Source of the DNA: Pseudomonas anatoliensis
GTDB lineage: Bacteria > Pseudomonadota > Gammaproteobacteria > Pseudomonadales > Pseudomonadaceae
Reading direction: 5' to 3'
Assembly: GCF_017976235.1 (NCBI RefSeq)
Contig: NZ_JACVHC010000002.1
Coordinates: 832,432-896,431 of the forward strand
DNA length: 64,000 nucleotides
A model generated the notes under the pieces. It searched no databases, was not told the origin of the DNA, and saw only the letters and a program-made list of their open reading frames with translations. The position numbers and the translations under genes were made by a program. Shown here piece after piece: positions 1 to 8,523 of this stretch (the stretch's first letter is position 1; the number at the start of each line of letters is the position of its first letter).

Positions 1-390
1 CTTAAAGATGACCTCTACAAAATTCGCGCGCAAGTCGCCAACTGGATCGCTGACGATATTGTGCAGGTGGTGCTGATTACCGGTGGTACCGGATTCACCG
101 GCCGCGACAGCACCCCGGAAGCCGTGGCGTGTCTGCTCGACAAGCAAGTGGATGGGTTTGGCGAGTTGTTCCGACAGATATCGGTGGCCGATATCGGCAC
201 CTCTACCGTGCAGTCCCGTGCGCTGGCCGGTCTGGCCAACGGTACGCTGGTCTGCTGTCTGCCGGGCTCGACCAACGCCGTGCGCACGGGTTGGGACGGC
301 ATTCTCGGTGAGCAACTGGACGCGCGCCACCGTCCATGCAATTTCGTCCCTCATCTGAAGCAGGCCGCGCCTTGTGAATCCCGTGGATAA
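1..390 (+). CDS. moaB: Molybdenum cofactor biosynthesis protein MoaB, 3' part
   Basis: The reading frame is open from the first base of the window, so the gene starts upstream and only its last 129 codons are present. MoaB/MogA-fold proteins bind molybdopterin and adenylate it during molybdenum cofactor synthesis in the cytoplasm. The visible part has the family signature TGGTGFTGRD (about residues 28-37 of the fragment), and later GTLVCCLPGSTNAV, the second pterin-binding loop. The stop codon lies inside the start of moeA (17-base overlap), so the two are co-transcribed and probably translationally coupled. The assignment to MoaB rather than MogA rests on this moaB-moeA order, which is usual in Pseudomonas. 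Confidence 0.93.
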   Translation, partial: LKDDLYKIRAQVANWIADDIVQVVLITGGTGFTGRDSTPEAVACLLDKQVDGFGELFRQISVADIGTSTVQSRALAGLANGTLVCCLPGSTNAVRTGWDGILGEQLDARHRPCNFVPHLKQAAPCESRG

Positions 391-1600
391 GCCGGGCAAG
401 ACGGGCTCGTTGATGCCCGTCGAGGTTGCGCTGGCGCGTCTGCTGGAAATGGCCGAGGCGTCGCCGATTGCCGAGCAAGAATATTTGCCGCTGGCGCAGG
501 TCGAGGGTCGAGTGCTGGCCGAGGACCTCATTTCGACCCTGGATTTACCGCCCTGGCCCAACAGTGCCATGGATGGCTATGCCCTGAACCTGGCCGACTG
601 GACGGGTGAAGCCATGACGGTCAGTCAAAAGGTGTTCGCCGGACAATCTCCGCAAACCCTGAAACCCGGCACGTGTGCGCGGATTTTCACGGGGGCACCG
701 GTACCGCCGGGTGCCGATTGCGTGGAAATGCAGGAAAACGCCGAGGTCCAGGCCGATGGAAGCGTGCGCTTCATCCAGCCGATGAAGATTGGACAGAATA
801 TTCGCCCGCAAGGCCAGGAAACCACGGTCGGCGAGTTGATTTTGCCGGCCGGAACCCGGCTTGGCCCGATAGAGCAGGGCTTGGTTGCATCGCTGGGCTG
901 TGCCGGCGTCAAGGTTGTGCGCAAGGTTCGCGTGGCGGTGATTTCCACCGGTGACGAGTTGGTCGAACCGGGGCAGCCACTGGGGCCGGGTCAGATCTAC
1001 AACAGCAATCGAGTGTTGCTGTGCAGCTGGTTGCAGCGCCTGGGTTGCGAAGTGATCGACGCCGGTATTCTTCCGGATGATCTTTCCACCACCCGTGCCC
1101 GTTTGGGTGAGTTGCAGGATGTTGATCTGATTCTTTCCACCGGTGGCGTCTCGGTGGGTGAAGCTGATTTTCTCGGTATCGCCTTGCGAGAAGAAGGGGA
1201 ACTGGCCCTTTGGAAACTGGCGATCAAGCCCGGTAAACCGCTGACATTCGGCCATTTCCGCAATGTGCCGGTTATCGGGTTGCCCGGCAATCCGGCTTCG
1301 ACGTTGGTCACGTTTGCGTTACTGGCTCGGCCTTACCTGTTGCGACGTCAGGGTGTGCAGGACGTCGAGCCTTTGAAGTTCACGGTGCCAGCAGGCTTTG
1401 TCTGGCCTGTTGCCGGTAATCGGCGCGAATACCTGCGGGGCCGCCTTGAGCAGGGGCGGGCGACTATCTACCGCAACCAGAGCTCGGGAGTGCTGCGCAG
1501 CGCCGCGTGGGCAGACGGATTGGTGGAAGTGCTTGAGGGTCGCACTCTGCTTGAAGGAGACGCCGTCGTCTTCATCCCGCTAAGTGAGCTCTTGGGCTGA
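374..1600 (+). CDS. moeA: Molybdopterin molybdenumtransferase MoeA
   Basis: This 408-residue protein is full length for MoeA, which inserts molybdate into adenylated molybdopterin. Visible marks are the N-terminal MDGYAL segment, the central molybdopterin-binding domain with STGDEL, IYNSN and LSTGGVSVGEADF, then KPGKP and GLPGNPAS, and a C-terminal beta domain (roughly 335-408). The start is a GTG at 374 inside moaB; the next candidate is a GTG three codons later. Overlap with moaB indicates one operon. After the stop an imperfect inverted repeat at about 1617-1647 separates it from the convergent small gene. Confidence 0.95.
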   Translation: MNPVDKPGKTGSLMPVEVALARLLEMAEASPIAEQEYLPLAQVEGRVLAEDLISTLDLPPWPNSAMDGYALNLADWTGEAMTVSQKVFAGQSPQTLKPGTCARIFTGAPVPPGADCVEMQENAEVQADGSVRFIQPMKIGQNIRPQGQETTVGELILPAGTRLGPIEQGLVASLGCAGVKVVRKVRVAVISTGDELVEPGQPLGPGQIYNSNRVLLCSWLQRLGCEVIDAGILPDDLSTTRARLGELQDVDLILSTGGVSVGEADFLGIALREEGELALWKLAIKPGKPLTFGHFRNVPVIGLPGNPASTLVTFALLARPYLLRRQGVQDVEPLKFTVPAGFVWPVAGNRREYLRGRLEQGRATIYRNQSSGVLRSAAWADGLVEVLEGRTLLEGDAVVFIPLSELLG

Positions 1601-1616
1601 ATCCTGTCTCGCAAAT

Positions 1617-1647
1617 GCAGGCATGGGCTGATCCAGCCGGTGCCTGC
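1617..1647. terminator. Imperfect inverted repeat between moeA and a convergent gene
   Basis: The arms gcaggca...tgggct and agcc...tgcctgc can pair into a GC-rich hairpin in the gap between two convergent genes. There is no clear T-tract, so it may be a weak or factor-assisted terminator. Confidence 0.35.
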
Positions 1648-1661
1648 AAGGTTTCATTCGG

Positions 1662-1856
1662 TCAATGGCTCAACAGTGTAACCAGCTGGTCGAATCGGCT
1701 ATTGGCCACCCAACCCAGCAGACCCATTATTACGGCGGTTGCACCTGCTGAGTAGGCCAGGCGATGCTTGATGGTTCTGACGTCACTGCGGACTTCATCC
1801 ATGTCCCGTCGAATATATTTGAGGTGGGTTTCCAGCTCGGTCACACGTGGTTCCAT
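1662..1856 (-). CDS. Small membrane-anchored coiled-coil protein, function unknown
   Basis: The frame is open up to 1985 (107 codons), but the start at 1856 is preferred: GGAG lies 8 bases before that ATG, and codon use upstream is less coherent. This gives 64 residues. The first 38 or so are charged and helical with a heptad-like pattern (TELETHLKYIRRDMDEVRSD); then a single hydrophobic segment AGATAVIMGLLGWVA (about 40-55) and a short tail. The layout resembles small phage-type XhlA-like or uncharacterised membrane proteins, but I do not recognise the family. It stands alone, convergent to moeA. Confidence 0.6.
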   Translation of the reverse strand: MEPRVTELETHLKYIRRDMDEVRSDVRTIKHRLAYSAGATAVIMGLLGWVANSRFDQLVTLLSH

Positions 1857-2272
1857 ATCAACTGCTCCAGTGGTCTTCTTGAAATCGGACTTGTGATTCG
1901 TGCGACATTCGGCGAGGGGGGCGATCGGATTCACTGGTTTTCTGGCTTCACGGCTTGGCATGGAAATATCCATCTGCTGCTTCAAACCTGTTCCTGCAAT
2001 ATTTGCCCTCTCTCCAACTGTTACAAACCCTTGAGTAACCTCTCATTACATGCACGTCCTTGTGTAGTCGAATTGATGATTGATACCGCTGGCACACGGT
2101 GAACCAACTGTCACACCCGGTCAATTAAGCCGATTCCTCATGTTTTGTAAGAAAAAATACCGCTGTGTAGGACGCCGCAACCAGACGAAGGAATTTTTTG
2201 TCATTCTTTGGGCTTTTTTGCGCGCCACGGTGGTCAAGATGTTTCAACCGATTCAATTCAGGGAGTGACGCT
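1857..2272. other. Intergenic region before the lipid kinase
   Basis: About 415 bases if the short start of the small membrane protein is right. The right half (2130-2250) is AT-richer and should contain the promoter of the lipid kinase gene; no confident -35/-10 pair was found. No RNA gene or repeat was recognised. Confidence 0.4.
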
Positions 2273-3190
2273 ATGAGTGAACGCCGGGCACTGTTGATCC
2301 TGCATGGCAAGCAGGCACTCAACGAGGCGGTTCGCACCGCGGTCGAGGACAAACGCGAGCAAGGCTGGGAGTTGGCGGTGCGCCTGACCTGGGAGGCGGG
2401 GGATGCCCAACGCTGGGTCGAGCAAGCATTGGCGGACGGGTACACGAAAATTATTGCCGGCGGCGGAGACGGTACGTTGCGCGACATCGCCGAAGCCCTT
2501 GCGGCCCACCCCGGGAAAGCCAGCCTTGTCCTTTTGCCTTTGGGTACCGCTAACGATTTTTCCCGCGCGGCGGGGATTCCGCTGGAGCCGGCCGAGGCGC
2601 TTGAACTCCTCGATGTACCGCCACGTGACATTGATCTGGGTGAAGTGGGCGGGCAGATTTTCCTCAACATGGCCACCGGCGGTTTCGGCAGTCAGGTCAC
2701 GGCCAATACTTCAGAGGATCTGAAAAAGGTACTGGGCGGGGCGGCCTATCTGTTCACTGGTTTGTCGCGGTTCAGCGAACTGCACGCCGCTTATGGCGAG
2801 CTGCAGGGGCCGGACTTTCACTGGAGTGGTGAGCTGCTGGCATTGGGGATAGGCAATGGTCGCCAGGCTGGCGGCGGGCATGTTTTATGCCCGCAGGCGC
2901 TGGCTGACGACGGGTTGCTGGATATCAGCATCCTGCCTGCGCCACAGGAGCTGGTGGGCACACTGAAAAGCCTGCTCAGCGATGGATTCGGCATCGACAA
3001 CATGTTTGTCCGAACCCGCTTGCCTTGGGTCGAGATCAAGGTGGCCGAGGGGCTCTACATCAATCTTGACGGGGAGCCACTGGAAGGCGACAGCATGCGC
3101 TTCGAGGCGCGCCCGGCGGCGTTGCAGATACATCTGCCGAAGGACTCGCCGCTGTTGAGCGAAAATCTGGCGCTCAATCGTCCAGACTGA
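2273..3190 (+). CDS. yegS: YegS-like diacylglycerol/lipid kinase
   Basis: The protein has 305 residues from the ATG at 2273, which has GGGAG 7 bases upstream; an in-frame extension to 2198 lacks such a site. The N-terminal half carries the lipid-kinase/NAD-kinase nucleotide-binding signature GGGDGTLRDIAEAL (about 63-76) and LPLGTANDFSRAAG (about 88-101); the C-terminal half is a beta-rich domain with NLDGEPLEG. YegS enzymes phosphorylate membrane lipids such as phosphatidylglycerol in vitro; the physiological substrate is unsettled. The last 17 bases overlap the 3' end of the convergent response regulator gene. Confidence 0.9.
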   Translation: MSERRALLILHGKQALNEAVRTAVEDKREQGWELAVRLTWEAGDAQRWVEQALADGYTKIIAGGGDGTLRDIAEALAAHPGKASLVLLPLGTANDFSRAAGIPLEPAEALELLDVPPRDIDLGEVGGQIFLNMATGGFGSQVTANTSEDLKKVLGGAAYLFTGLSRFSELHAAYGELQGPDFHWSGELLALGIGNGRQAGGGHVLCPQALADDGLLDISILPAPQELVGTLKSLLSDGFGIDNMFVRTRLPWVEIKVAEGLYINLDGEPLEGDSMRFEARPAALQIHLPKDSPLLSENLALNRPD

Positions 3191-3830
3191 TGATCTGTTC
3201 GCGTACAGCAAACAGCACCAGGCCCGCTACATCGTAGATTTGCAGACGCTTCATGATCTGCGAGCGGTGGGTCTCGACAGTTTTGATGCTCAAGCCCAGG
3301 CCATTGGCAATTTCCCGGGTGGATTTTCCACGCACGATCAGGCGCAGGATTTCCAGTTGTCGGGCCGTGAGGTTGTGCGAATCGGCGATTTCCGGCTGCT
3401 TCTGATTGCGAGTCAGTGCCTGGTTGATCACGGTATGAGCGATGGCCGGACTCAGGTAACGCTCGTTATTGCGCAAGGCTTCCAGCGCGTGTTCGAGTTC
3501 GGTGGCCGTGGTGTCTTTGAGAAGGTAGCCGTGAGCGCCGGACTCCAGTGCCTGCATGATCAACGCAGGATCGGTGTGCATCGACAAAATCAGCACTTTG
3601 CTCTGTGGCCGCACCTGCTTGAGTCGTTGCAGGGCTTCCAGGCCACCGGTGTGCTTCATGGAAATATCCAGCAGCACAATATCGGGGCTGAGCTGCTCGA
3701 ACATTTCGAGCAGTTGCGAGCCATCATTGGCTTCGCCAACAACCGCGTAACCGGGAATATCCAGCACCAGAGCGCGAACGCCGGCCCTGATCAGCGAGTG
3801 GTCATCCACCAGAAGTAAGTTACAAGTCAA
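3174..3830 (-). CDS. NarL/FixJ-family response regulator
   Basis: A two-domain regulator of 218 residues: receiver domain (1-120) with acidic pocket DD at 9-10, phospho-acceptor Asp55 in VLLDIS, and Lys in YLLKD; then a LuxR-type helix-turn-helix (about 150-210) with LTARQLEILRLIVRGKSTREIA and KTVETHRSQIMKRL. Its start overlaps the stop of the upstream sensor kinase by 4 bases (ATGA type), so it is the cognate regulator. Target genes are unknown. The gene ends inside the 3' end of the convergent lipid kinase gene, an antisense overlap of 17 bases. Confidence 0.9.
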   Translation of the reverse strand: MTCNLLLVDDHSLIRAGVRALVLDIPGYAVVGEANDGSQLLEMFEQLSPDIVLLDISMKHTGGLEALQRLKQVRPQSKVLILSMHTDPALIMQALESGAHGYLLKDTTATELEHALEALRNNERYLSPAIAHTVINQALTRNQKQPEIADSHNLTARQLEILRLIVRGKSTREIANGLGLSIKTVETHRSQIMKRLQIYDVAGLVLFAVREQIISLDD

Positions 3831-4720
3831 CGCATAACCTTATTCGTACTGGCCCGCTCGAGTGCCCGCGGCGCCCAGGGGAAAAGTGCTTCGATTTGAG
3901 TGCCTTTGCCCGGCTCGCTGGTAACGCTCAGGGTGCCACCCAATTGCTCGATCCGTTCGGCCATCCCGGCCATGCCCCGCTGTCCTTCACGACCCGGATT
4001 GGCAGCCGGGGCAAATCCCAGGCCGTCATCGCTGATCAGCAATGTCAGGCCTTTCGGCAGACGCTGCACTCGTATCAGCAGGTTTTTCGCCTGTGCATGA
4101 CGCAAAATATTGGTGACGGCTTCCTGGGTGATGCGGAAAGCGGCGACCGCCATTTCTTCCGGGATGCCGTTGAGGCGTTGCTGACAATCGAGACTCCAGT
4201 GCACGCTGGTGTTGGTCATTGTCTTGAGCAGATGCGCTCGCAGGCTGGCCTCAAGGCCGAGGCTGGTCAACTGGCGGGGATTGAGGATGGCCGATACATC
4301 GCGCACTTTGTTCAGCGTCTCTTCGAGGGTTTCGCAAAGTGTGCTGCAGTGTTCCTGTAAATCTTCCGGCATTCGTCGTTTGAGCCAGTCGCCTTGCAGC
4401 TTGGCGGCGGTCAGCAATTGGCCGATATCATCGTGCAATTCGCGGCTGAGGCGGTGACGCTCGTTTTCCTGGACTTCCAGCAAGCGGTCAGCAAGTTCCT
4501 GTGGCTGGAATTTTATCGATTTGCGTGACAGCCGATATTGCACCCAGACACAGGCGGTGGCGGCAATGTTCAGCAACAGTACTCCCAGGTGAAGTTGCGC
4601 GGAAAACCCGTAGGTCAGCAGGCTGCCAAGTGCTGCCGCGACGCACAATATGAGTGTGAACCGACGCGCGTTTTCCCGGGAGGGAGGCCATGTAGTGATT
4701 GACTTGAGGCTGGCGTACAT
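3827..4720 (-). CDS. NarX/DegS-type sensor histidine kinase (HisKA_3)
   Basis: From the ATG at 4720 the protein has 297 residues. An in-frame extension to a TTG at 4798 exists, but has no better ribosome site. Two hydrophobic segments (about 21-37 and 44-60) make a short membrane anchor with almost no periplasmic loop. The dimerisation/phospho-acceptor region has RHRLSRELHDDIGQLL with His96; the HATPase domain has the N-box region FRITQEAVTNILRHAQA and the glycine loops DDGLGF and GQRGMAGMAERIEQLGG. It is the likely partner of the overlapping downstream NarL-type regulator. The near absence of a sensor domain suggests it senses the membrane or a cytoplasmic signal. Confidence 0.88.
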   Translation of the reverse strand: MYASLKSITTWPPSRENARRFTLILCVAAALGSLLTYGFSAQLHLGVLLLNIAATACVWVQYRLSRKSIKFQPQELADRLLEVQENERHRLSRELHDDIGQLLTAAKLQGDWLKRRMPEDLQEHCSTLCETLEETLNKVRDVSAILNPRQLTSLGLEASLRAHLLKTMTNTSVHWSLDCQQRLNGIPEEMAVAAFRITQEAVTNILRHAQAKNLLIRVQRLPKGLTLLISDDGLGFAPAANPGREGQRGMAGMAERIEQLGGTLSVTSEPGKGTQIEALFPWAPRALERASTNKVMR

Positions 4721-5204
4721 AACGGATGGAGCCAATGGATGTTCGCTGCGGGTAGACCGGCCGGTGGCTGGCGGGTCTCTGTCTGTAAAGGGTGTCAATA
4801 ATGTTTAGGATTTCAACGTGACTCAGTGAATGTACAGGATCACCAACTTCGGGTGGATGCCTGTCTCTGGAGTCACTGTGCCATTAACTTGGCAGCATTT
4901 AATGGGCGGCATAATACCACTTAAGATACCGTTGGTCGCGTTTGCTATATATGTCCAATGCGTCAGGAAATACGTCATGTTGGACGCGAGTTCCATAATG
5001 GAAATATCGATTTATTGAGTTCGATGATATCTGCATCGCCAGAAGTTGAACTCTTCAGACACAGGCAAACCCTTAGCCCGGCAGGAAATACACGCTGTTG
5101 TCCGGTATGAATATTTATTCGATTTGTCGCTGGCAGCTACGAGCTATTCAATTGCGACATTGACGTTGCGGTGTGGCAGCCTCGCCGAGCCCTGTCACGC
5201 CGAA
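4721..5204. other. Intergenic region without a recognisable gene
   Basis: About 480 bases with locally lower GC (for example around 4900-5040). Open frames here lack Pseudomonas codon bias and ribosome sites. It holds the upstream region of the sensor kinase; I see no clear promoter, RNA or repeat. Confidence 0.4.
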
Positions 5205-5675
5205 TCAGGCTTGGCGGTTCGAATAGTTCAGCAATGGCAAACGTTTGGTTTTCAGCGCTGGTTGAAACTGAGTTTGTCCGACCTGAGAGGCAAACGCTTC
5301 GAGCAGTGAGGTCTGTTCGGTTTTATCGAGGCTCAGTTGCCCGGTTTTATGATCGACCAGTTCAAGCTGCCAGGCCATCAGTGTGAAGCATTCCTTCAAC
5401 GCCTCCAGGGCCTGCTCGTGCAGATCTACGTGATCCTGTGCCAGATTGAGCAGACCGTAGATATGCAGGGAAAACTCGGAAATCGCCTCAAGCGCCAGAG
5501 CTTCAGCCCTGCTTGCGAGTTTGAGGAGGGTACTGAGCATGCAGTCGATAGCGTCCTTGTCGTTGCTGATCATCTGCAGATGGCTGAGGCATTCTTCGGA
5601 CTTGGCCAGGAGCGTTTCAGCCTCGACAAGAAATTCGGGGAAGCGTTGCGCCCACTCTTTACGGTCGATCGGCAT
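5205..5675 (-). CDS. Helical protein of unknown function next to cheV
   Basis: The frame extends to 5858, but the start chosen is the ATG at 5675 (MPIDRKEW...), 6 bases after a strong GGAGATA site; this gives 156 residues. The sequence is almost all helix (LVEAETLLAKSEECLSHL..., LLKLASRAEALALEAISEF, ALEALKECFTLMAWQLELV), reminiscent of a four-helix Hpt-like bundle, but I see no conserved phosphorylatable histidine motif. No family recognised. It is divergent from the chemotaxis gene cheV, which hints at but does not show a signalling role. Confidence 0.65.
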   Translation of the reverse strand: MPIDRKEWAQRFPEFLVEAETLLAKSEECLSHLQMISNDKDAIDCMLSTLLKLASRAEALALEAISEFSLHIYGLLNLAQDHVDLHEQALEALKECFTLMAWQLELVDHKTGQLSLDKTEQTSLLEAFASQVGQTQFQPALKTKRLPLLNYSNRQA

Positions 5676-6059
5676 GCTTATCTCCACAACATCATGGCTA
5701 CTGAGGGGATGCCGTGTGTGACGACGATCGTGGATCGTCGGGAGATCGCGCCCAGACGTGCAGGTGCACAGACTGAGAGGTTCCAGAGGGTTTGTTTCCG
5801 CTGAACTGCGATCGCACACAATAGCCTGACTCCGTTCATGCAATGAGAATGGCGTCACATTAATGGCTATTGGATACTGCGAATATCAGGTTGGGCCTGA
5901 TTGATACTAGGGGAATCCCTTAGGCGCGGGAACCTAACGTGCGAACCGTGGTCGCGCCGCAAAGACTTTAGCAGATGAAAAATGCAGCGCCAGTAAAGCA
6001 TGATGTTAATGTGACATCAATGCCCCGATATGGCATTTTCAGAGCGATTGCTGCGGGGA

Positions 6060-6086
6060 TCAAGATTCGGCATTCGCAGCCGATAA
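6060..6086 (+). promoter_or_regulatory. Sigma-28 (FliA) type promoter upstream of cheV
   Basis: The sequence TCAAGATT (6060-6067), an 11-base spacer, then GCCGATAA (6079-6086) matches the flagellar sigma-28 consensus TAAAGTTT-N11-GCCGATAA, with a perfect -10 element. It lies 42 bases before the cheV start codon, with the ribosome site at about 6118 between. This places cheV in the late flagellar/chemotaxis regulon. Confidence 0.8.
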
Positions 6087-6128
6087 CCCCTCTTAGTGAA
6101 TTCATCAGAACAAGCCCAGGAGTCATTG

Positions 6129-7064
6129 ATGGCCGGCATTCTCGACACGGTAGACCAACGCACGCAACTGGTGGGTGAGAATCGCCTGGAAATACTCATG
6201 TTTCGACTGGCCGGGCGCCAGTTGTTTGCGATCAACGTGTTCAAGGTTCAGGAAGTGCTGCAACTGCCGAAGCTGACCCTGATGCCTCAGCGTCACCCGT
6301 TTGTCTGCGGTGTGGTCAACCTGCGCGGGCAGACGTTGCCGGTGATCGATCTTTCGCAGGCAATCGGTATGCGTCCATTGGTGCCGAGCCCGACGAGCAC
6401 CATCATCGTTACCGAATACAACCGCTCGGTGCAGGCCTTCCTCGTCGGTGGTGTAGATCGCATCGTCAACATGAACTGGGAAGCCATTCTGCCGCCACCG
6501 GCCAGCGCCGGCCGTCAGCACTACCTGACGGCGATCAGCAAGGTCGACGATCAACTGGTGGAAATCATCGACGTCGAGAAAGTGCTCGCCGAGATCGTTC
6601 CGTACAACGCCAAGGTCTCGCGCGAAAAGCTCGATGATCCGGTGCTGGAGCGCGCTCGTGGCCGCGAAGTGCTGCTGGTGGACGACTCCAACGTGGCGCT
6701 CTCGCAGTTGCGTGACACCCTCGGTCAGCTCGGCGTGAAAATGCACATTGCCAGCGACGGTTTGAAGGCGCTGAACATGCTCAAAGCCTGGGCCGACACT
6801 GGCGTGAACATGACCGACAAACTGCTGATGATCTTCACCGACGCAGAAATGCCGGAAATGGATGGCTATCGCCTGACTACCGAAATACGCAATGACCCAC
6901 GCCTGCGCGGGCTGTATGTGGTGTTGCACACATCCCTGTCCGGCAGTTTCAACGACTCGATGGTGAAGAAGGTCGGCTGCGACAACTTCCTCTCCAAGTT
7001 TCAGCCGGACAAACTGGTCGACGTGGTGCGTCAGCGCCTGATGCTTGATGAAGTACCGGCCTGA
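6129..7064 (+). CDS. cheV: Chemotaxis protein CheV (CheW-receiver fusion)
   Basis: The protein has 311 residues from the ATG at 6129, which follows an AGGAG site. It couples receptors to the CheA kinase and can be modulated by phosphorylation. An N-terminal CheW-like domain (about 15-165) contains LPKLTLMPQRHPFVCGVVNLRGQTLPVIDL; a C-terminal receiver domain (about 180-305) has VLLVDDSNVA, the acceptor Asp in IFTDAEMPEMDGY, and a Lys in the final strand (FLSKFQ). Both domains look complete. The gene has its own sigma-28-type promoter and is not in a larger chemotaxis operon here. Confidence 0.95.
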   Translation: MAGILDTVDQRTQLVGENRLEILMFRLAGRQLFAINVFKVQEVLQLPKLTLMPQRHPFVCGVVNLRGQTLPVIDLSQAIGMRPLVPSPTSTIIVTEYNRSVQAFLVGGVDRIVNMNWEAILPPPASAGRQHYLTAISKVDDQLVEIIDVEKVLAEIVPYNAKVSREKLDDPVLERARGREVLLVDDSNVALSQLRDTLGQLGVKMHIASDGLKALNMLKAWADTGVNMTDKLLMIFTDAEMPEMDGYRLTTEIRNDPRLRGLYVVLHTSLSGSFNDSMVKKVGCDNFLSKFQPDKLVDVVRQRLMLDEVPA

Positions 7065-7082
7065 TCGCAACACCACCGCTTC

Positions 7083-7168
7083 TGTAGGAGCTGTCGAGTG
7101 AAACGAGGCTGCGATCTTTTGATCTTTAAATCAAAATCAAAAGATCGCAGCGTGCCGCAGCTCCTGCA
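7083..7168. repeat. REP doublet (REPIN), tgtaggagctg family
   Basis: Two inverted REP cores, tgtaggagctg...gctgcgatctttt and its complement, face each other over a short spacer between cheV and the MOSC gene. The same family recurs at four other places in this window. Confidence 0.85.
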
Positions 7169-7256
7169 TTGATTGCGTGCAGTATCCAAACTCTGTCTTT
7201 GATTCGCCGCTGAAGCTCGTATAGGGTGGCGTTTTTTGCCCACCAGGGAGCTGGCC

Positions 7257-8063
7257 ATGCTGCGTCTGAGCGCGCTTTATCGTTATCCGTTGAAATCCGG
7301 CAAGGGCGAGGTTCTGCAAGGGATCAACCTGGACAAGCTGGGGCTTGAGGGCGATCGACGCTGGATGCTGGTGGACGAAGCCAGCGGGCGGTTCCTGACC
7401 CAGCGCGCCGAAGCGAAGATGAGCCAGCTGTCGGCGCTGTGGAATGCCCAAGGCGGCTTGACCCTGACTGCGCCCGAGCGTGCTTCGATCGAAATCGACT
7501 TGCCCGGCAACGACGCCGAACTTCGCGGCGTGACCATTTGGCGCGACACCTTGCGGATGCCGGATGCGGGTGATCAGGCGGCGCAATGGGTCAGTGAGTT
7601 CATTGGTAAACCGACCCGTCTGGTGCAAATGCCGCTGGATCGCGCGCGGATGACTCAGGAAGGTTTTGGCAAGGATGACGATCAGGTCGCGTTAGCCGAC
7701 GGTTTCCCGTTGTTGCTGATCGGTGAGGCGTCGCGGCAGCATTTGTCGCAGGCGGTTGGGCGGCCGCTGGAAATGCTGCGTTTTCGGCCGAATCTGGTGA
7801 TAGAAGGCAGTGAGGCGTATGCCGAGGATGGCTGGAAGCGGATTCGCATTGGCGACGTTGAGTTCCGCGTGGTCAAGCCGTGCTCACGCTGCATCCTCAC
7901 CACCATCGACCCGCAAACCGGCGAGCGCAGTGCTGACCGCGAACCGCTGGCGACGTTGCAAAAGACCCGCGCGCAGGCTGACGGCGCGATGTTCGGGCAG
8001 AACCTGGTGAATGACAGCAACGGTCGTCTTGAGGTCGGGATGCCGGTGGAGATTCTCGAGTAA
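7257..8063 (+). CDS. MOSC domain-containing protein (YcbX-like)
   Basis: From the ATG at 7257 (AGGGAG 7 bases upstream) the protein has 268 residues. The N-terminal MOSC_N beta-barrel part starts LSALYRYPLKSGKGE; the MOSC domain follows with VKPCSRCILTTIDPQTGE, whose cysteine in the CSRC motif is the expected ligand of the molybdenum cofactor, and ends FGQNLVNDSNGRLEVGMPVEIL. Such proteins act with a reductase to reduce N-hydroxylated bases and other oxidised nitrogen compounds; no ferredoxin domain is fused here. The gene stands alone. Confidence 0.85.
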   Translation: MLRLSALYRYPLKSGKGEVLQGINLDKLGLEGDRRWMLVDEASGRFLTQRAEAKMSQLSALWNAQGGLTLTAPERASIEIDLPGNDAELRGVTIWRDTLRMPDAGDQAAQWVSEFIGKPTRLVQMPLDRARMTQEGFGKDDDQVALADGFPLLLIGEASRQHLSQAVGRPLEMLRFRPNLVIEGSEAYAEDGWKRIRIGDVEFRVVKPCSRCILTTIDPQTGERSADREPLATLQKTRAQADGAMFGQNLVNDSNGRLEVGMPVEILE

Positions 8064-8078
8064 CCCCTCACTGAAACA

Positions 8079-8113
8079 AAAAATGCCCGTGTCCTTGGAC
8101 ACGGGCATTTTCA
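8079..8113. terminator. Bidirectional rho-independent terminator
   Basis: A hairpin of aaaatgcccgtgtcc and ggacacgggcatttt with a 2-base loop, flanked by A- and T-runs, lies between the MOSC gene and the convergent ppnP and can serve both. Confidence 0.9.
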
Positions 8114-8135
8114 TTGGTGCTTCGAAACCAGCGGT

Positions 8136-8420
8136 TTAGCCGCGGTATTCGCACAGGTAAGCAGTGTCGACGGCGACTTTCAGCTGGAACTTGCTGTTGG
8201 CCGGTACGTTGAACTGGCTGCCGGCGGCGAAGGTTTCCCAGTCGGTGCTGTCTGGCAGTTTGACCGTAAGTGCGCCGGACACCACGTGCATGATTTCACG
8301 CTGGGCAGTGCCGAATTCGTATTCGCCCGGGGCCATGACGCCGATGGTCGCCGGACCTTCAGCGGTGCCAAAGGCGATCGACTTGACGGTGCCGTCGAAG
8401 TACTCGTTGACTTTAAACAT
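8136..8420 (-). CDS. ppnP: Pyrimidine/purine nucleoside phosphorylase PpnP
   Basis: A 94-residue single-domain cupin of the YaiE/PpnP family (formerly DUF1255), full length. Members split several nucleosides with phosphate into base and pentose-1-phosphate. Typical segments are [27 protein letters not shown], [16 protein letters not shown] and a final YLCEYRG. The start has a GAGGAA site 8 bases upstream. Single gene, sharing the terminator with the convergent MOSC gene. Confidence 0.92.
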   Translation of the reverse strand: MFKVNEYFDGTVKSIAFGTAEGPATIGVMAPGEYEFGTAQREIMHVVSGALTVKLPDSTDWETFAAGSQFNVPANSKFQLKVAVDTAYLCEYRG

Positions 8421-8523
8421 GGGCGATTCCTCGAAAAGGGCTAAAAAGTGGGGCGGCCAGTATGCACAAGGCTTTCCACGCCGTCACCTGCCCGGCGCGT
8501 GTCCGGCAAGTCGAGAATTGACC

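Noticed and set aside
5046..5309. Small plus-strand frame of 87 codons
   Set aside because: No ribosome site or codon bias, and it overlaps the 3' end of the real minus-strand gene.
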